DNA of 64,000 nt from Tranzscheliella williamsii (taxonomy: Eukaryota; Basidiomycota; Ustilaginomycetes; Ustilaginales; Ustilaginaceae): the NCBI GenBank assembly GCA_023212725.1, contig JALBYF010000063.1:41800-105799 (forward strand), in the 5' to 3' direction. The notes below the pieces were generated by a model. The model saw nothing but the letters and a program-made list of their open reading frames with translations, was not told the origin of the DNA and made no database searches. Both the position numbers and the translations under genes were made by a program. Positions 10,368 through 20,632 of the stretch are shown here, piece after piece; the first letter of the stretch is position 1; every line of letters begins with the position of its first letter.

Positions 10368-13314
10368 GCCGACACTGATCTCCCATATATTTCACTTCCC
10401 GTAAAGTCTGTTGGGATCGTGCTGCAGCTGGCTGGGTGGGTATAAGATAGGGTCGCTCCAGGCACCTGGCTCACTTGACAGGCTCTCTATGACAGAACAT
10501 AGCGGACCGGTAAAGGGGCAAACGGATGTAACCGAGATCGGAGACCCCCTAGCCGCCGAACGGATAGATCAGTCAGGGAATCGCTGTTCGACTGCAACAA
10601 TGGCGAAGGTATCGTTAAGCAAGAGAATTTGGCGACGGGCCGGAGTTGCGCAGTATTCCTTGTCCTAGGTCGGTCGCAGGCCGTTGCACAGCGTACGGAC
10701 AAAGCGGTGCTGCTGAAGCGAGAGTGGAAAGAACAAAGCAGATGCAAAGACCGGCTGAATGACCGGAAGGTATCACAGAGCGACGTGCTGGTAGCTGAGG
10801 CACCATGGGGCGGCTGTAGTGAGCATAGACAGTGGCGAGGTCAGAAACCACTTCGTCGGCGCAATAGCTATGACGATGAAGACAAAGATCGAGAATGTCG
10901 CTGAATGAGGCGGACACGCGGGGTAGCTCGATAGAGTCCACCAAGGTGCTGTACTTGGTGACTGTTTCTGTCGACGACGGAACGGAGCTGGAGCGCTCGC
11001 GCGTGATCAGAGCGTCGAGAAGGAGGAGAAGGAAGCGTGATGTTTTCCAGTACGCAAGGGAAGGCAAGGGACGTTGAAGGAGGAGGAAAGGGAAAGGGTT
11101 ACGAACGTATAGTTCTTCCTTGACAGTTGCTCCGTCCTGCCTTGGGTTCGGCAGCGTCTCGGGATAAAGTCGGCAAGGTTTAGGAAAATACAAATAAGAG
11201 CAAGAGGCAGTACCGCTCTGCTTGATCCGAGGGATAGACACCGCCTCAGCCTCGGGGATCTGCAAAAGACTTCAGTCTATAGCCAACAATAGCGGCGCGC
11301 ATAGAAGAGGATGCAAGGGCAGGAGGATAAGAATTACAATCTCAGCGGGAGCGTGAAGAATAAGGATAAAGCGAAGAGGCGAGGAAGGAGAGGACTGGAA
11401 AGCGTGCCAGATGAGGGGGCCACAGGAGCACTGTCGTGCCCTTATTCACATCGCCCGCTCTCCCTTGGCGTCTGTCTGCGGCTGGGAGGCTGACCGATTA
11501 GATCCGTCCGCCGCGTTCCAAAGCAGGGATAAGCATGGATCGACAACACAGTCGACATGCCCCGAGCCGATTAGACATGCAGCGGACCAAATGCACACTA
11601 GCCAATGTGAGTAGTATTATTATCAAGCACATGCAGCCCAGGAGTGCCGACGTCTGGGGAGTTTCGCGCCTCTAGCTCTCCGTTCTCGATGTCAGGGCGG
11701 TTGCTCTTCCCCACCGTTGTGTTGCTGTCGCTGGACCGTGTTGGATAGTCGGCTCACAAGACCAGCGAGAAGTCTGGGTTCTAGACCATCGCGATTCATT
11801 ACGGAGAGGCCTGCGCCTGGGGTGGAGTATATGAGGAGGACCGGTTCAACCTTATGCAAGTCAGCTCAGCATGAACCTTCTTTTCGCCTTTTCTTTCCCT
11901 TCGCACTTCTCTCAGACAAGCCACCTCGGGAAAAAGCGACCCGGCTTTTCCGCGCGTCGCCTGTCAATTGGGAAAGGCTAACTGCGCAAGCAGCGCGACG
12001 TGGGCGATAGACCAGTCACGCAAGCGCACCGAAACGATTTGCAGATGCGGGCCCGACCCGTCACAAGTCTAAGCGTGAGTGGAAGTGTGGGCAGGGACTT
12101 GCGTTGTTGCGCACTGCTTTTTATCCGGCCCTGCCGCAAAGTGGCTTACACCTAATCTGAGCGTCATCTTGCTGCGGTCCTTCTGGGCGTCCGGCTCACA
12201 CCTACGTTGCTACGCCGGCTGTCACCGCTCGTAGAAGGAGCCCTTACGTCTCAATGAAATCGCTTATTCTTGTCACGACGCAGTCTGTCTCACTGGGCAG
12301 GCCAGTCTTAGCGTGATTTGGGCGGTGAGTCGATTCGGAAACGCTCATCACAACACTGCGCATCGAGGCACTGCACAAGTTACAATAATGGGAGAACCGA
12401 GCCGGCCCTGCCGGGCCCTGTTGGGTTCGAATGGAAAGCCTGTCTCGGCTAAGTACTGCTACTGCCTTAAGGCAAGAACACGTATCACCGAAAATGGTGA
12501 CACTTCCGAGCTCAGCTAGAAGGAGAGTTGACGCTAGTCGGGGCTGGTGACGAAGTGCGAAATCAGTCGCATCCAAGAGGCGTCAGGCCCGGAGAAGGTC
12601 TTTCCTCTTGTCGAATATCCTGGTTGCAAATCCGGATGTAAACGGCTTCTATTGCGACTTGGCGCGTTTAATTCGTTCGATTTCGAAGCCGGCTGTCATC
12701 GACACAAGTTACAGCGACAGTGCAAATTCGTTCGGTTCTGCATGCAGCCCGGCAGCGTGTGACGTGAGTCAGCGTGCAGGCTCGTCTCGCTCTGATCAGA
12801 CATTTCGGATTCTGGTAGACAACATCTCCGCCAGCCAAGCCAGTGTGACGGAGTAGCGCATAACTTTGGTTCCAATCCTCCGGCAGCAGCTGGATCTAAC
12901 AACACGTCAGACCACGCACGCTTTGACGTTTTCAGACAAACACTACTTTCCGCCTGAGGACGCAGCCCTTTGCAGCAAGGGGATAGGAAAATAAGTCACT
13001 CTGCCCCGGCGACCGGTGAAGGCCGCTGACAAGAACATACAGCTGATACCACACCAACTTGGATCCGAGTCAACCCGATTTCTACCTCCGATGGGCACCA
13101 GTAAGATGCAGACACAGCCTCTCAGAGCAAGCAATTCCGATGCTTGCACATCGCGGTGTTGAATAGTCCGTTGCTCACGAAAATGTTTGGAAAAAGAGTG
13201 TCAAGCATGACTAGCAGTGAGATCCAGGGGATGGTCAAATGTCCACAGCAGTAGCTAAGTGTTGGACAGCACGGAAAAGAAAACAAAAGATTGCCTCCGA
13301 GGAGCGTGGGGATA
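10368..13314. other. 2.9 kb upstream region of velvet-2
   Basis: No credible protein is seen. The longest frame here (minus, 10615-11265) has no ATG at its start and reads like pyrimidine-rich leader sequence. The plus strand is purine-rich around 11,000-11,400, so the minus-strand transcript would carry pyrimidine tracts, as on the velvet-1 side. It probably contains the promoter and long 5' UTR of velvet-2 plus the 3' UTR of the deubiquitinase gene. Confidence 0.5.
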
Positions 13315-16300
13315 CTACAGTGACTCTAGTCCTTCGTCACTATCGACACTACCATTGGCGGGGCTTGGTGCCCTGCTGGAGGAAGCAGGAGATATGCCGG
13401 TGCTCGACCAGCCTTGGCCATTTCGCTCGCTAGGAGGATCATCTCGCAGATTCATCGACCAGCCTGGAGTGTCGTCCGATGATCCATCACCGCTCTCGTC
13501 GTTCACCGTTTCGCGGCTAGCGGAAGCAGCTAGATGCGAAGGCACCACGTCGGCCCGCGTCTCGTCCGCCAGGTGGGTCTCTTTGGTCTTCGCCGCCTCT
13601 TGGAACTTCTGCCTCGACTTACCCCCGATCGGACGAGTGGTCCTTCGGCGGTAGAACAGTAAGTACGCCGAAGAGCTCTTGACACTCTCAGGATTGGCGA
13701 CCGGTCGCACACTCGAGTCATCGAACTCGTACCACTTGCCGTCCGCCGGACTCTTGGCAAACGCTGTGTAGTGTCCGCCGCCAAGGCCGCCAAAGTGATT
13801 GTCGACTGCATAGAGGTCGTAGATCGGACTGTCGGTGGCGACCGCATCATCATTGTCCTCTAAAGGACGCAGGATGCCGGAGCCGAGCATGCTTTCGGAA
13901 AGCTCTTCGCCTGTAGCCTGAGCCTCTTCTTGTACTCTGCGCACCGCCTTTGTGCCTTCGACCCGGTCCGTCAGATCTAGCCCTTCCAGCGGAAAGTCGA
14001 CAAGCATGTTGAGCTTGTCACGCGAGTGTCGACCAGCACTGAATCGCTTTAGGTGCACAACAAGGATATCCGGTGCCTTCCACAGGTCGAACTTCTTCGT
14101 GGCCTGGCGGAAGTCTTTACACGACGGACAGTACCATGGGTCATCTTCTCCTAGCTGCTCTTCCTTGGTGAACTCGTCCATGCAGTCCTCGATAGTCAGC
14201 CTCTTCGATTTGGCCGGCCCAGCCTTCTCGGCTTCGCGGATGTCCTCATCCACTGCGGCCTGATATGTGCCCCAAGGTTCGTCGCCATTCGACTCGGAAA
14301 CGCCGACTACTTCTCGGTCTTTGCTAGGCCAGGTGCATACCAGGGCTCCGCCGGTGAAGACCAAGGGTACGACCCTCGAAGATGAATCCTTCTTCTTTGT
14401 TGAGATTATCGGGGTATCATCAACGATCTCGTCGGTGTTTACAACGGATGTGGCGGTGGCGGCAACACTCTTCTGTAAGCGAGCTTGACGTTCCTCGAGC
14501 TCTTCCGAAAGATGCTCTGCGCTCGATTCACTGCCTTTCGGAAGGCCTTGCCCGATCTCCGCCAAGCTGAATCTGACGACGAGACCAGGTTCCTTCGCCG
14601 CGGCACCTGAAACATTGGGATGTTGGACAATGATGGCAGTATCTGGATCCTGCTCATCGCCCTCTACAGCCATGTCTTGCACTACGACGGTTTCCCCATT
14701 TTCTCTGATCTCTGTGACGGCATCACTGTCAAGGGTTGCTTGCTGAGAAGCAACCAGCTCCACGCTGTTCTCGCCTTGCGAGATACCATCCACCATCTCC
14801 CAGTCAGACAGTTTCCCGTTGCTGCCACCATCCAGAATGACTTCTTGCGCGACACTGGGCTTTGAGGCAGCTTTAAGATTCTGCATGTCGGGAGCGAAGC
14901 GACCGTATCCTTCGATGACGGCGTTGCGAATTGCTTCGAGATCATTGACCTGGCTTTTAGGTATCGAAATAAGGAAAGGTACGCCGGCAGCCTCGTATCG
15001 GGTGCGTTTGTTGACGAATGCGTGGGACGACGATGACGATGTTGAGCCCAAAGAAAACTGAGTAAAGACCGGAACGATTGCATACTCTTCATCCGGTATG
15101 TCTAGAGATCCTTCTGCTTCCTCCACCGATCGGTGATAACGGTAACCGCGCTGCTTTGGTGGCCGAGGAGATGTAGCCACCTCCCAGAAGAAGACGATAT
15201 CAGCGTCCTTGATGTCGATGACGGGCTCGTAGTCGTCATACCACTTGTATATCTTGTGGTGCCAGACCTCGCCGCAGACCAGTTTCTTGCTCTCCACACC
15301 GAAGTGTGCAGCAACCTTCTGCCGGAGCTTACTGACCGTCGAACCTGCGGGAACTTGCACATCGAGCTTCTGCATCGGCTGCTGGGCTCCCAGCGGTACA
15401 AAGTAGACCTCACCTCGCCACATCTTCTTGTTAGGGATGGGCAAGGTCAAGTACATGAAGGGATCGAACTTGATGGACACTTTGCTGCATTCGGGACACA
15501 CCAAGGTGCTTCGATATTGCCCTTGGAAAAGATCCACAATGACGGAATCGTTCCTCGCCTTGTATATATCCCATTGGCGCTTGGCAAATGCTACCAGGTC
15601 CCTTTCGTTGCCACCTTCCCAGTCTGGAGCTTCAATGTATGGCTTCTTGATGATTCTATTGAGATCTTCATGAAGCCCGTCGAGAAGGAAGGCCAGAAGC
15701 TCTTGGCTGTCATGCTGCGCGTACCCGCTAAATTGCGGTGCGAAACGCGAAAGTGCAGATTTGAACTCTCTAGGCCAGAAAGAACCGCCTTGGCCATTCC
15801 AGATGTTGTTGATCAGGCTGCCGAACGCATCTGCGATAGCGCCACCCATCCCAAGCGGATTGTCGGTGTTGAGCTCGTCTCGGTAGACGCCAGAGACAAA
15901 GTATTGTTGTAGCTCGTATGTATTGCTCATGCACTGAAGCGCACTGTTCATGAAGCAGGTGTTGCCGAGATTGTTGAGTCCCCGAAGACCGCGCGACCGG
16001 CCCATTGTACGGTCCAGTGCTGTCTGTGACCGAGTAACACGAGCCTGGATGTCGTCCGAGAAAGGAGAGGGGACCGAAGAGGCGCTAGTCCCTCCCTGCT
16101 GCAGATTGCTGAAAAAGTCGCCCTGTTGAGCAAAGATAGCCTTATTCCCGGACACAGGCTCCGCAGGCGCAGGCTCCGTGATCCAGCGACCTGCGACGCG
16201 CGTTTCCACAGCTAGAGTAACTTCCATCTCTTCGATACCCAAGGACCTCAATGTCACGTCCGCCTTGTAGTCTTTTGGCTTGTCCTCACCGGCATCTATG

Positions 16301-17562
16301 TACTCGACGCCCTCGCTGTCTGTCCGGTGAATGGCAACAAGCCCAGAACGGTATTCGTCGTCAGTGGGCTCCGGCAGATGCCAAAACCGCACGTCCGTGT
16401 CGAGTACAGCACCGAGGTCTAAGCTTTCCATGGCCTTCGTCTTCAGCTCGGACAGCGGCGAGCTCACCGACATGGTGAAGCAAGGCACACCGGACCCTTG
16501 CGCTGTAGCGTTCTGGACAATTTTCAGAAGACGGATGACCGGCGGATAGAATTCGACGCTTTCTTGCCCAGGATTGAGTCCTTCGATAACTCTGCGGGCG
16601 AAAACAGGTCCAGCGACACCGTACCACTTGACCAACAGATCCCAGCCTTCCTGAGGGACCATCTCGTAATCCAGATGCTCAGTGATGTTAACTTTCAGTT
16701 GATGCTGACCTGCTGTCGAGTTTTCGTCGAGCAGGGAGCTGTTGTCGACTGGGCCTACGGGATCGCCGCCACTTTGTGTTTCTGGCTCCAGCTGACCGGA
16801 GCATGCTGCACTCCAGCGTCGGTACCATACCCTGCTCATCAGGTACCAGGTGTCTCCGGCGCGCAAAGGCCTATTCTTCATAGGCCGAATGACGGCCAAC
16901 TGTTCTTTACCCTCAGGTCTGGAAAAGGTTGTGCGAGAAACATCCACCGGAGCGTCTATAGCTTCCTCGTAGGAGGGTAAGTATCCGGTTGTTGACATGG
17001 TATCAAGGGTCGTCGGGTTCGTGTCCGGTTTCGAGGCGCGATCATCGAGCCGTAGAGACTTTTCCGTCATAAGAGCCTCGATGTTCTTGTCTTGATTGGA
17101 CATGGTCGGATAAGCGGCTGCGATGTCGGATGAAGAAATGCTTTCACGAAGAGGAGTTGGCAAGAATTGTGTGGCGCCAAGGGTCTGTTGCTCAACCGTG
17201 TCTGGTTCGCCGAAGTCGCTGTCGGAGCGGGAATACGCAGATGCTTGGTCAGCCTCCAGGTCGCTGCTGTTCTCGTCAATGATAGGACTAACAGTGCGAG
17301 CTCGCTTATATGATCCAAGCTGGTTCAGACGAGCTGCAGAGAAGTTGAGAGTTGACCTGGGCTGAGGGCTATGGAGCGGAGAAGTTGCCGGTCGTCGAAC
17401 GTTGATGCTGGAGGAGCCGCAAGTGTTTGAATCCGACAAGGTGTCGTTCTGCAAGGTTGATGCCGCCTGGTTGTCGAGGTCAGAGAGAGCAGATTCAGAG
17501 AGCGCGCTTTCTTGCTGCTGGTCTGGCAATCTAATACTACCAGTGCTGTTATCGAAACGCAT
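13315..17562 (-). CDS. Ubiquitin carboxyl-terminal hydrolase with DUSP domain (UBP12/USP4/USP15-like)
   Basis: A single open frame of 1,415 codons from the ATG at 17562. The frame stays open a little further upstream but starts there with GTG, so the first ATG was chosen; a short upstream exon is possible. A DUSP domain lies at about 230-345 (AGDTWYLMSRVWYRRW, QEGWDLLVKWYG). The USP catalytic domain starts at about 525 with the Cys box GLNNLGNTCFMNSALQC (nucleophile near Cys536). It ends with the His box GGLGGGHYTAF (near His1264), and its terminal segment contains WYEFDDSSV. A CPSC zinc-knuckle-like pair lies in the long insert between the catalytic halves, as in USP4/15/UBP12. The enzyme removes ubiquitin from proteins. 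N- and C-terminal tails are Ser-rich and disordered. No intron is apparent. Confidence 0.92.
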   Translation of the reverse strand: MRFDNSTGSIRLPDQQQESALSESALSDLDNQAASTLQNDTLSDSNTCGSSSINVRRPATSPLHSPQPRSTLNFSAARLNQLGSYKRARTVSPIIDENSSDLEADQASAYSRSDSDFGEPDTVEQQTLGATQFLPTPLRESISSSDIAAAYPTMSNQDKNIEALMTEKSLRLDDRASKPDTNPTTLDTMSTTGYLPSYEEAIDAPVDVSRTTFSRPEGKEQLAVIRPMKNRPLRAGDTWYLMSRVWYRRWSAACSGQLEPETQSGGDPVGPVDNSSLLDENSTAGQHQLKVNITEHLDYEMVPQEGWDLLVKWYGVAGPVFARRVIEGLNPGQESVEFYPPVIRLLKIVQNATAQGSGVPCFTMSVSSPLSELKTKAMESLDLGAVLDTDVRFWHLPEPTDDEYRSGLVAIHRTDSEGVEYIDAGEDKPKDYKADVTLRSLGIEEMEVTLAVETRVAGRWITEPAPAEPVSGNKAIFAQQGDFFSNLQQGGTSASSVPSPFSDDIQARVTRSQTALDRTMGRSRGLRGLNNLGNTCFMNSALQCMSNTYELQQYFVSGVYRDELNTDNPLGMGGAIADAFGSLINNIWNGQGGSFWPREFKSALSRFAPQFSGYAQHDSQELLAFLLDGLHEDLNRIIKKPYIEAPDWEGGNERDLVAFAKRQWDIYKARNDSVIVDLFQGQYRSTLVCPECSKVSIKFDPFMYLTLPIPNKKMWRGEVYFVPLGAQQPMQKLDVQVPAGSTVSKLRQKVAAHFGVESKKLVCGEVWHHKIYKWYDDYEPVIDIKDADIVFFWEVATSPRPPKQRGYRYHRSVEEAEGSLDIPDEEYAIVPVFTQFSLGSTSSSSSHAFVNKRTRYEAAGVPFLISIPKSQVNDLEAIRNAVIEGYGRFAPDMQNLKAASKPSVAQEVILDGGSNGKLSDWEMVDGISQGENSVELVASQQATLDSDAVTEIRENGETVVVQDMAVEGDEQDPDTAIIVQHPNVSGAAAKEPGLVVRFSLAEIGQGLPKGSESSAEHLSEELEERQARLQKSVAATATSVVNTDEIVDDTPIISTKKKDSSSRVVPLVFTGGALVCTWPSKDREVVGVSESNGDEPWGTYQAAVDEDIREAEKAGPAKSKRLTIEDCMDEFTKEEQLGEDDPWYCPSCKDFRQATKKFDLWKAPDILVVHLKRFSAGRHSRDKLNMLVDFPLEGLDLTDRVEGTKAVRRVQEEAQATGEELSESMLGSGILRPLEDNDDAVATDSPIYDLYAVDNHFGGLGGGHYTAFAKSPADGKWYEFDDSSVRPVANPESVKSSSAYLLFYRRRTTRPIGGKSRQKFQEAAKTKETHLADETRADVVPSHLAASASRETVNDESGDGSSDDTPGWSMNLRDDPPSERNGQGWSSTGISPASSSRAPSPANGSVDSDEGLESL

Positions 17563-18256
17563 CGGCCTGACTAGGACGTTATCGACTACCAGCGCAACTT
17601 CGTCTCGGTGTTCCACCTATACGAATCGTTGCTAATACGTGCCTTGCTGATGCTGGCTGATCCAGCTGCAGTGCCCCTTGCTGAGTTGACTTGACAGAAA
17701 CGAGCTCGTGGTCGGATCCTAGCTAGCAACGATCCTTCGCTGTCTAATGCTAGATACGCTGCCTTGCGCTCGAAGCCAATAGCGAGACAGTGCAATGTCC
17801 TGAATGAGCTCGGTAGGTCACTAAAAGTCTGGCTTCGTCACCAGCGAACGCTGCGATGTCATTCGGTGATAAACTATAAAGAGGGAAGCACGACACAACT
17901 CTCACCGCGATTATGAGGCTCGCAAGCTAACGTTTCGGACCCTCTTGATTCGTTATTTGTCAACTCAAACCACTAAGGAGGCTCGCTCGCCAGGTCTGAT
18001 CTGTGTCCAAGTATTACTATTCTATGATTTTGGCGAATTCACGCTTGCAATTGTAACCCTTATAATGATTTTTCTCCCATTTTTTTCTCTCGTTGTCCAA
18101 TCCTTTTTTACTGGCCAGGTTGATCAGCGAAAGCGCAATGCAAGAGTATGGTACCGACGCTCCAGGCGGGACAAGATCGCTGATCGAGTGCGTCGTATAA
18201 GCTAGAATACAATGATGTGGTTGCAAATGCTAGTGAAGGTTGAACCAGTCGAATGA
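17563..18256. other. Intergenic region upstream of the deubiquitinase gene
   Basis: 694 bases between the deubiquitinase start and the BCS1 stop, both genes on the minus strand. A local AT-rich island with T-runs sits at about 18,000-18,110. A plus-strand frame at 17945-18205 begins with TTG and shows only low-complexity hydrophobic sequence from that island, so I do not call it a gene. Confidence 0.5.
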
Positions 18257-20344
18257 CTAACCATCCGAGTGGTCTTGTTGGTGACGGAGTTTGTTTTCGG
18301 CAAGAAAAGCTTGGATCGCAGCGCGAGGCTCATCAGGGAAGCGGATGAAGAGCCCTTGAAGCTCGGCCATGCTGACGCCACCCGATGCGGCGGGCAAGGT
18401 GCGTATGGATCGCGGGCCAGTTCGCGAACGCAGTTGTGACGGCTCTTCCGATGAAGGACCTTGCTCCTTAGTGGTTCGAGTAGCGAGCGGCGCGCGTCCG
18501 CTAGGGTCTAAACCCACCGCTTTGCGCCTAGCCACCGCTTCTTGGCCGACAATTTGACTGAACTCTGCGGCAAGTTGCTCGATCTCGCTATCGGCTGCAC
18601 CGATAAGCTGCGCTGAGCTAGAGGCGCGTGAGATCGTTTCTTGACCAGACGCTGGCAAGGTAGCTGATGGTGATTGCGCCATGGCGTGCTTCGCCCCTGC
18701 AGCGTCTGTCGGAAGCGGAATGCCAGCTTGCTTCATCTTTTGCTCCCTGAGCGTGGTTTGGTAGAAACGGATCATTAACTCCTGAATCTGCTCTGGCTCG
18801 GCATCGCCGAGTTCGGTGATTACATCGACCCGTCCAGGCCTGATCAGTGCTGGGTCAAGTCGCTCGATATGATTCGTAGTCATGAATATAATCCTGCTTT
18901 CTCCGCTGGCCACACCGTCCAGAGCGTTCAGCAAGCCTGAGAAGGTAACTGAAGCCTGGTATCCGTCTTCTGCGGTTTTTTGCCTCCCCAAAAATGCCGC
19001 ATCGACATCTTCAAGCAGCAGAATGGACCGCTCCGGCGCATTCGAAAGTAGGTGGTTGAGCTTGTCATCTGTCAATCCCCTTTCGGACAAGTTGAGCAGA
19101 CAGATGTTGAAATCCAAGTGGCCAGCAAGGGCAGTGATGAAGGAAGACTTGCCGCTGCCTGGTGCACCGTGCAAGAGATAACCACGTCGATATGGAATAC
19201 CTCGTTCGGCGTACCAGTGATCCCTCTCCAGAAATCTCTTGACGTCTCCGACAATGGCTTCTTTCTTGCCTTGCCCGAGCACGACACTGCCCAATTCCCT
19301 CGTTCGCCTTGGCTGTCCGAACGGCCGCCATTCTGGACCCCAGCTCGTGTAGATGACCGTTTTTCCCTCGGTGGATGCAAGCGCAAGCTGTCTCGCTTCT
19401 CCAAGAAGTTCGGGGAAGAGGTGTGCGTAGGCGAACAATGTGGTCAATGTCACGGTCTCCCACGGCGCTCCGGTGGACAGATCGACCATCTTGCCGTCGC
19501 GTTCTCGAGTCAGCCGCATCCAGACACCTTTATACCTGAACCAGTGTGTGCCTGGGCCCGGGACTAGCGAGAACCGAGCCGTTCCACGCTCAGCAGCTTG
19601 GGCATGTGGCGTCGAAGCGGAGGCGTGGGGCGTGTAGTTGGTTTCTACCGACAAATCTCGGCTCAGTATGCGGACTGGCGAGATGGTGGAGCCGGTTGAC
19701 GAGATGGCCAGCGGGTTGTGCACGTCGTCTGATCCGTTAGATGGCGGCGTTCTGAGTTTGTCACTGCCTTTGCTTCTTGTCGGGAGCCGCTTCGCTGAAT
19801 CGTTCCGCAAACCGAGAAACTCGACCAGGCTTTCCTTCTGCGGCTTTCCCAAAAGGCCGCTTTCCCGCATCGATTGCGCTCGCGCCTGAGCTGCCATCCA
19901 ATGGAGGAACCACGGATGGGCCCTATCCTTGGACGGTATCTCGAGTGAGATCAGCAAGCGCCTCTGCGCCGCAGAGGCTGCCACCTTGGTGCCTCTTCGC
20001 AGCATGGCCACAGCTCCACCGAACACCATCAGCCCAAGTCCGCCCTTGAAGATCGGGTTGTCGGCCATCAGGTCCGAGAGGAACGATCCGGACCCAGATG
20101 CCGAAGCATCATTTGCGTCCGGAGATCGAGAAATACCGAAGGCTGCGTTCGCTTTGCCCGAGTGGGAGCGCAGGGCCGTCTCATCCTGGCTCGAACTTGC
20201 TTCTTGTTGGTCTCGGGACAAGGACACCGCCGGGTCGGTAGACGACGAAGCACTTACCGTAGGGTCTTGCCCATGTACACCCTGTTGCCCAAATCGCTCC
20301 GGATGCTGATGCCGGCGATCTACAAGGGCCCTGGAGCTCAGCAT
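18257..20344 (-). CDS. BCS1: Mitochondrial AAA ATPase Bcs1 (complex III assembly / Rieske protein translocase)
   Basis: 695 residues from the ATG at 20344. A single membrane segment (GGLGLMVFGGAVAML, 101-115) precedes a BCS1-type N-terminal domain that ends in EWRPFGQPRRTRELGSVVL. The AAA module has Walker A GAPGSGKS at 393-400, Walker B ILLLEDVDAA at 441-450 and an arginine-finger region NHIERLDPALIRPGRVDV. Bcs1 sits in the inner mitochondrial membrane and moves the folded Rieske Fe-S protein into cytochrome bc1. The protein is much longer than the yeast protein (about 450). The extra length is a Ser/Asp-rich N-terminus, a linker at about 165-255, and an insert after the AAA core (about 560-650). 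The conserved C-terminal segment (LQGLFIRFPDEPRAAIQAF) follows. It is divergent from NCS6 across 288 bases, suggesting a shared promoter. Confidence 0.93.
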   Translation of the reverse strand: MLSSRALVDRRHQHPERFGQQGVHGQDPTVSASSSTDPAVSLSRDQQEASSSQDETALRSHSGKANAAFGISRSPDANDASASGSGSFLSDLMADNPIFKGGLGLMVFGGAVAMLRRGTKVAASAAQRRLLISLEIPSKDRAHPWFLHWMAAQARAQSMRESGLLGKPQKESLVEFLGLRNDSAKRLPTRSKGSDKLRTPPSNGSDDVHNPLAISSTGSTISPVRILSRDLSVETNYTPHASASTPHAQAAERGTARFSLVPGPGTHWFRYKGVWMRLTRERDGKMVDLSTGAPWETVTLTTLFAYAHLFPELLGEARQLALASTEGKTVIYTSWGPEWRPFGQPRRTRELGSVVLGQGKKEAIVGDVKRFLERDHWYAERGIPYRRGYLLHGAPGSGKSSFITALAGHLDFNICLLNLSERGLTDDKLNHLLSNAPERSILLLEDVDAAFLGRQKTAEDGYQASVTFSGLLNALDGVASGESRIIFMTTNHIERLDPALIRPGRVDVITELGDAEPEQIQELMIRFYQTTLREQKMKQAGIPLPTDAAGAKHAMAQSPSATLPASGQETISRASSSAQLIGAADSEIEQLAAEFSQIVGQEAVARRKAVGLDPSGRAPLATRTTKEQGPSSEEPSQLRSRTGPRSIRTLPAASGGVSMAELQGLFIRFPDEPRAAIQAFLAENKLRHQQDHSDG

Positions 20345-20632
20345 GTTTGTCTAAAAGGTAGGAGCCAGCCCGCGCGAGCCATGACGACGCTGCTATATGG
20401 CAACCTCAGACTTTCTTCTTGCGCCTCCACAGGCGACCACTCGTCGAAATGTCGGAAGACGGACAGGGCCGCCAACAGAAATCGAAGCAGCGTAAAATTC
20501 AGGAAGGGCGGTCCAAGATCGGGAAGCTGGATTCGAACATCGAAATGCTGTTGCTCAGCATCCCTATTACCACAGCCACCGCCCTGACGTTACACACACC
20601 CAACTCCTGCGGCTGCGAGCGGCTTTGATACG

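Noticed and set aside
10615..11265. 216-codon minus-strand frame upstream of velvet-2
   Set aside because: It starts at TTG rather than ATG, has no recognisable domain and lies in the likely velvet-2 leader.
12424..12436. tRNA B-box-like GGTTCGAAT
   Set aside because: No matching A box at the right distance and no cloverleaf could be drawn.
17945..18205. Hydrophobic 86-codon plus-strand frame
   Set aside because: It begins with TTG, and the hydrophobicity comes from a T-rich island, which encodes Phe and Leu by chance.
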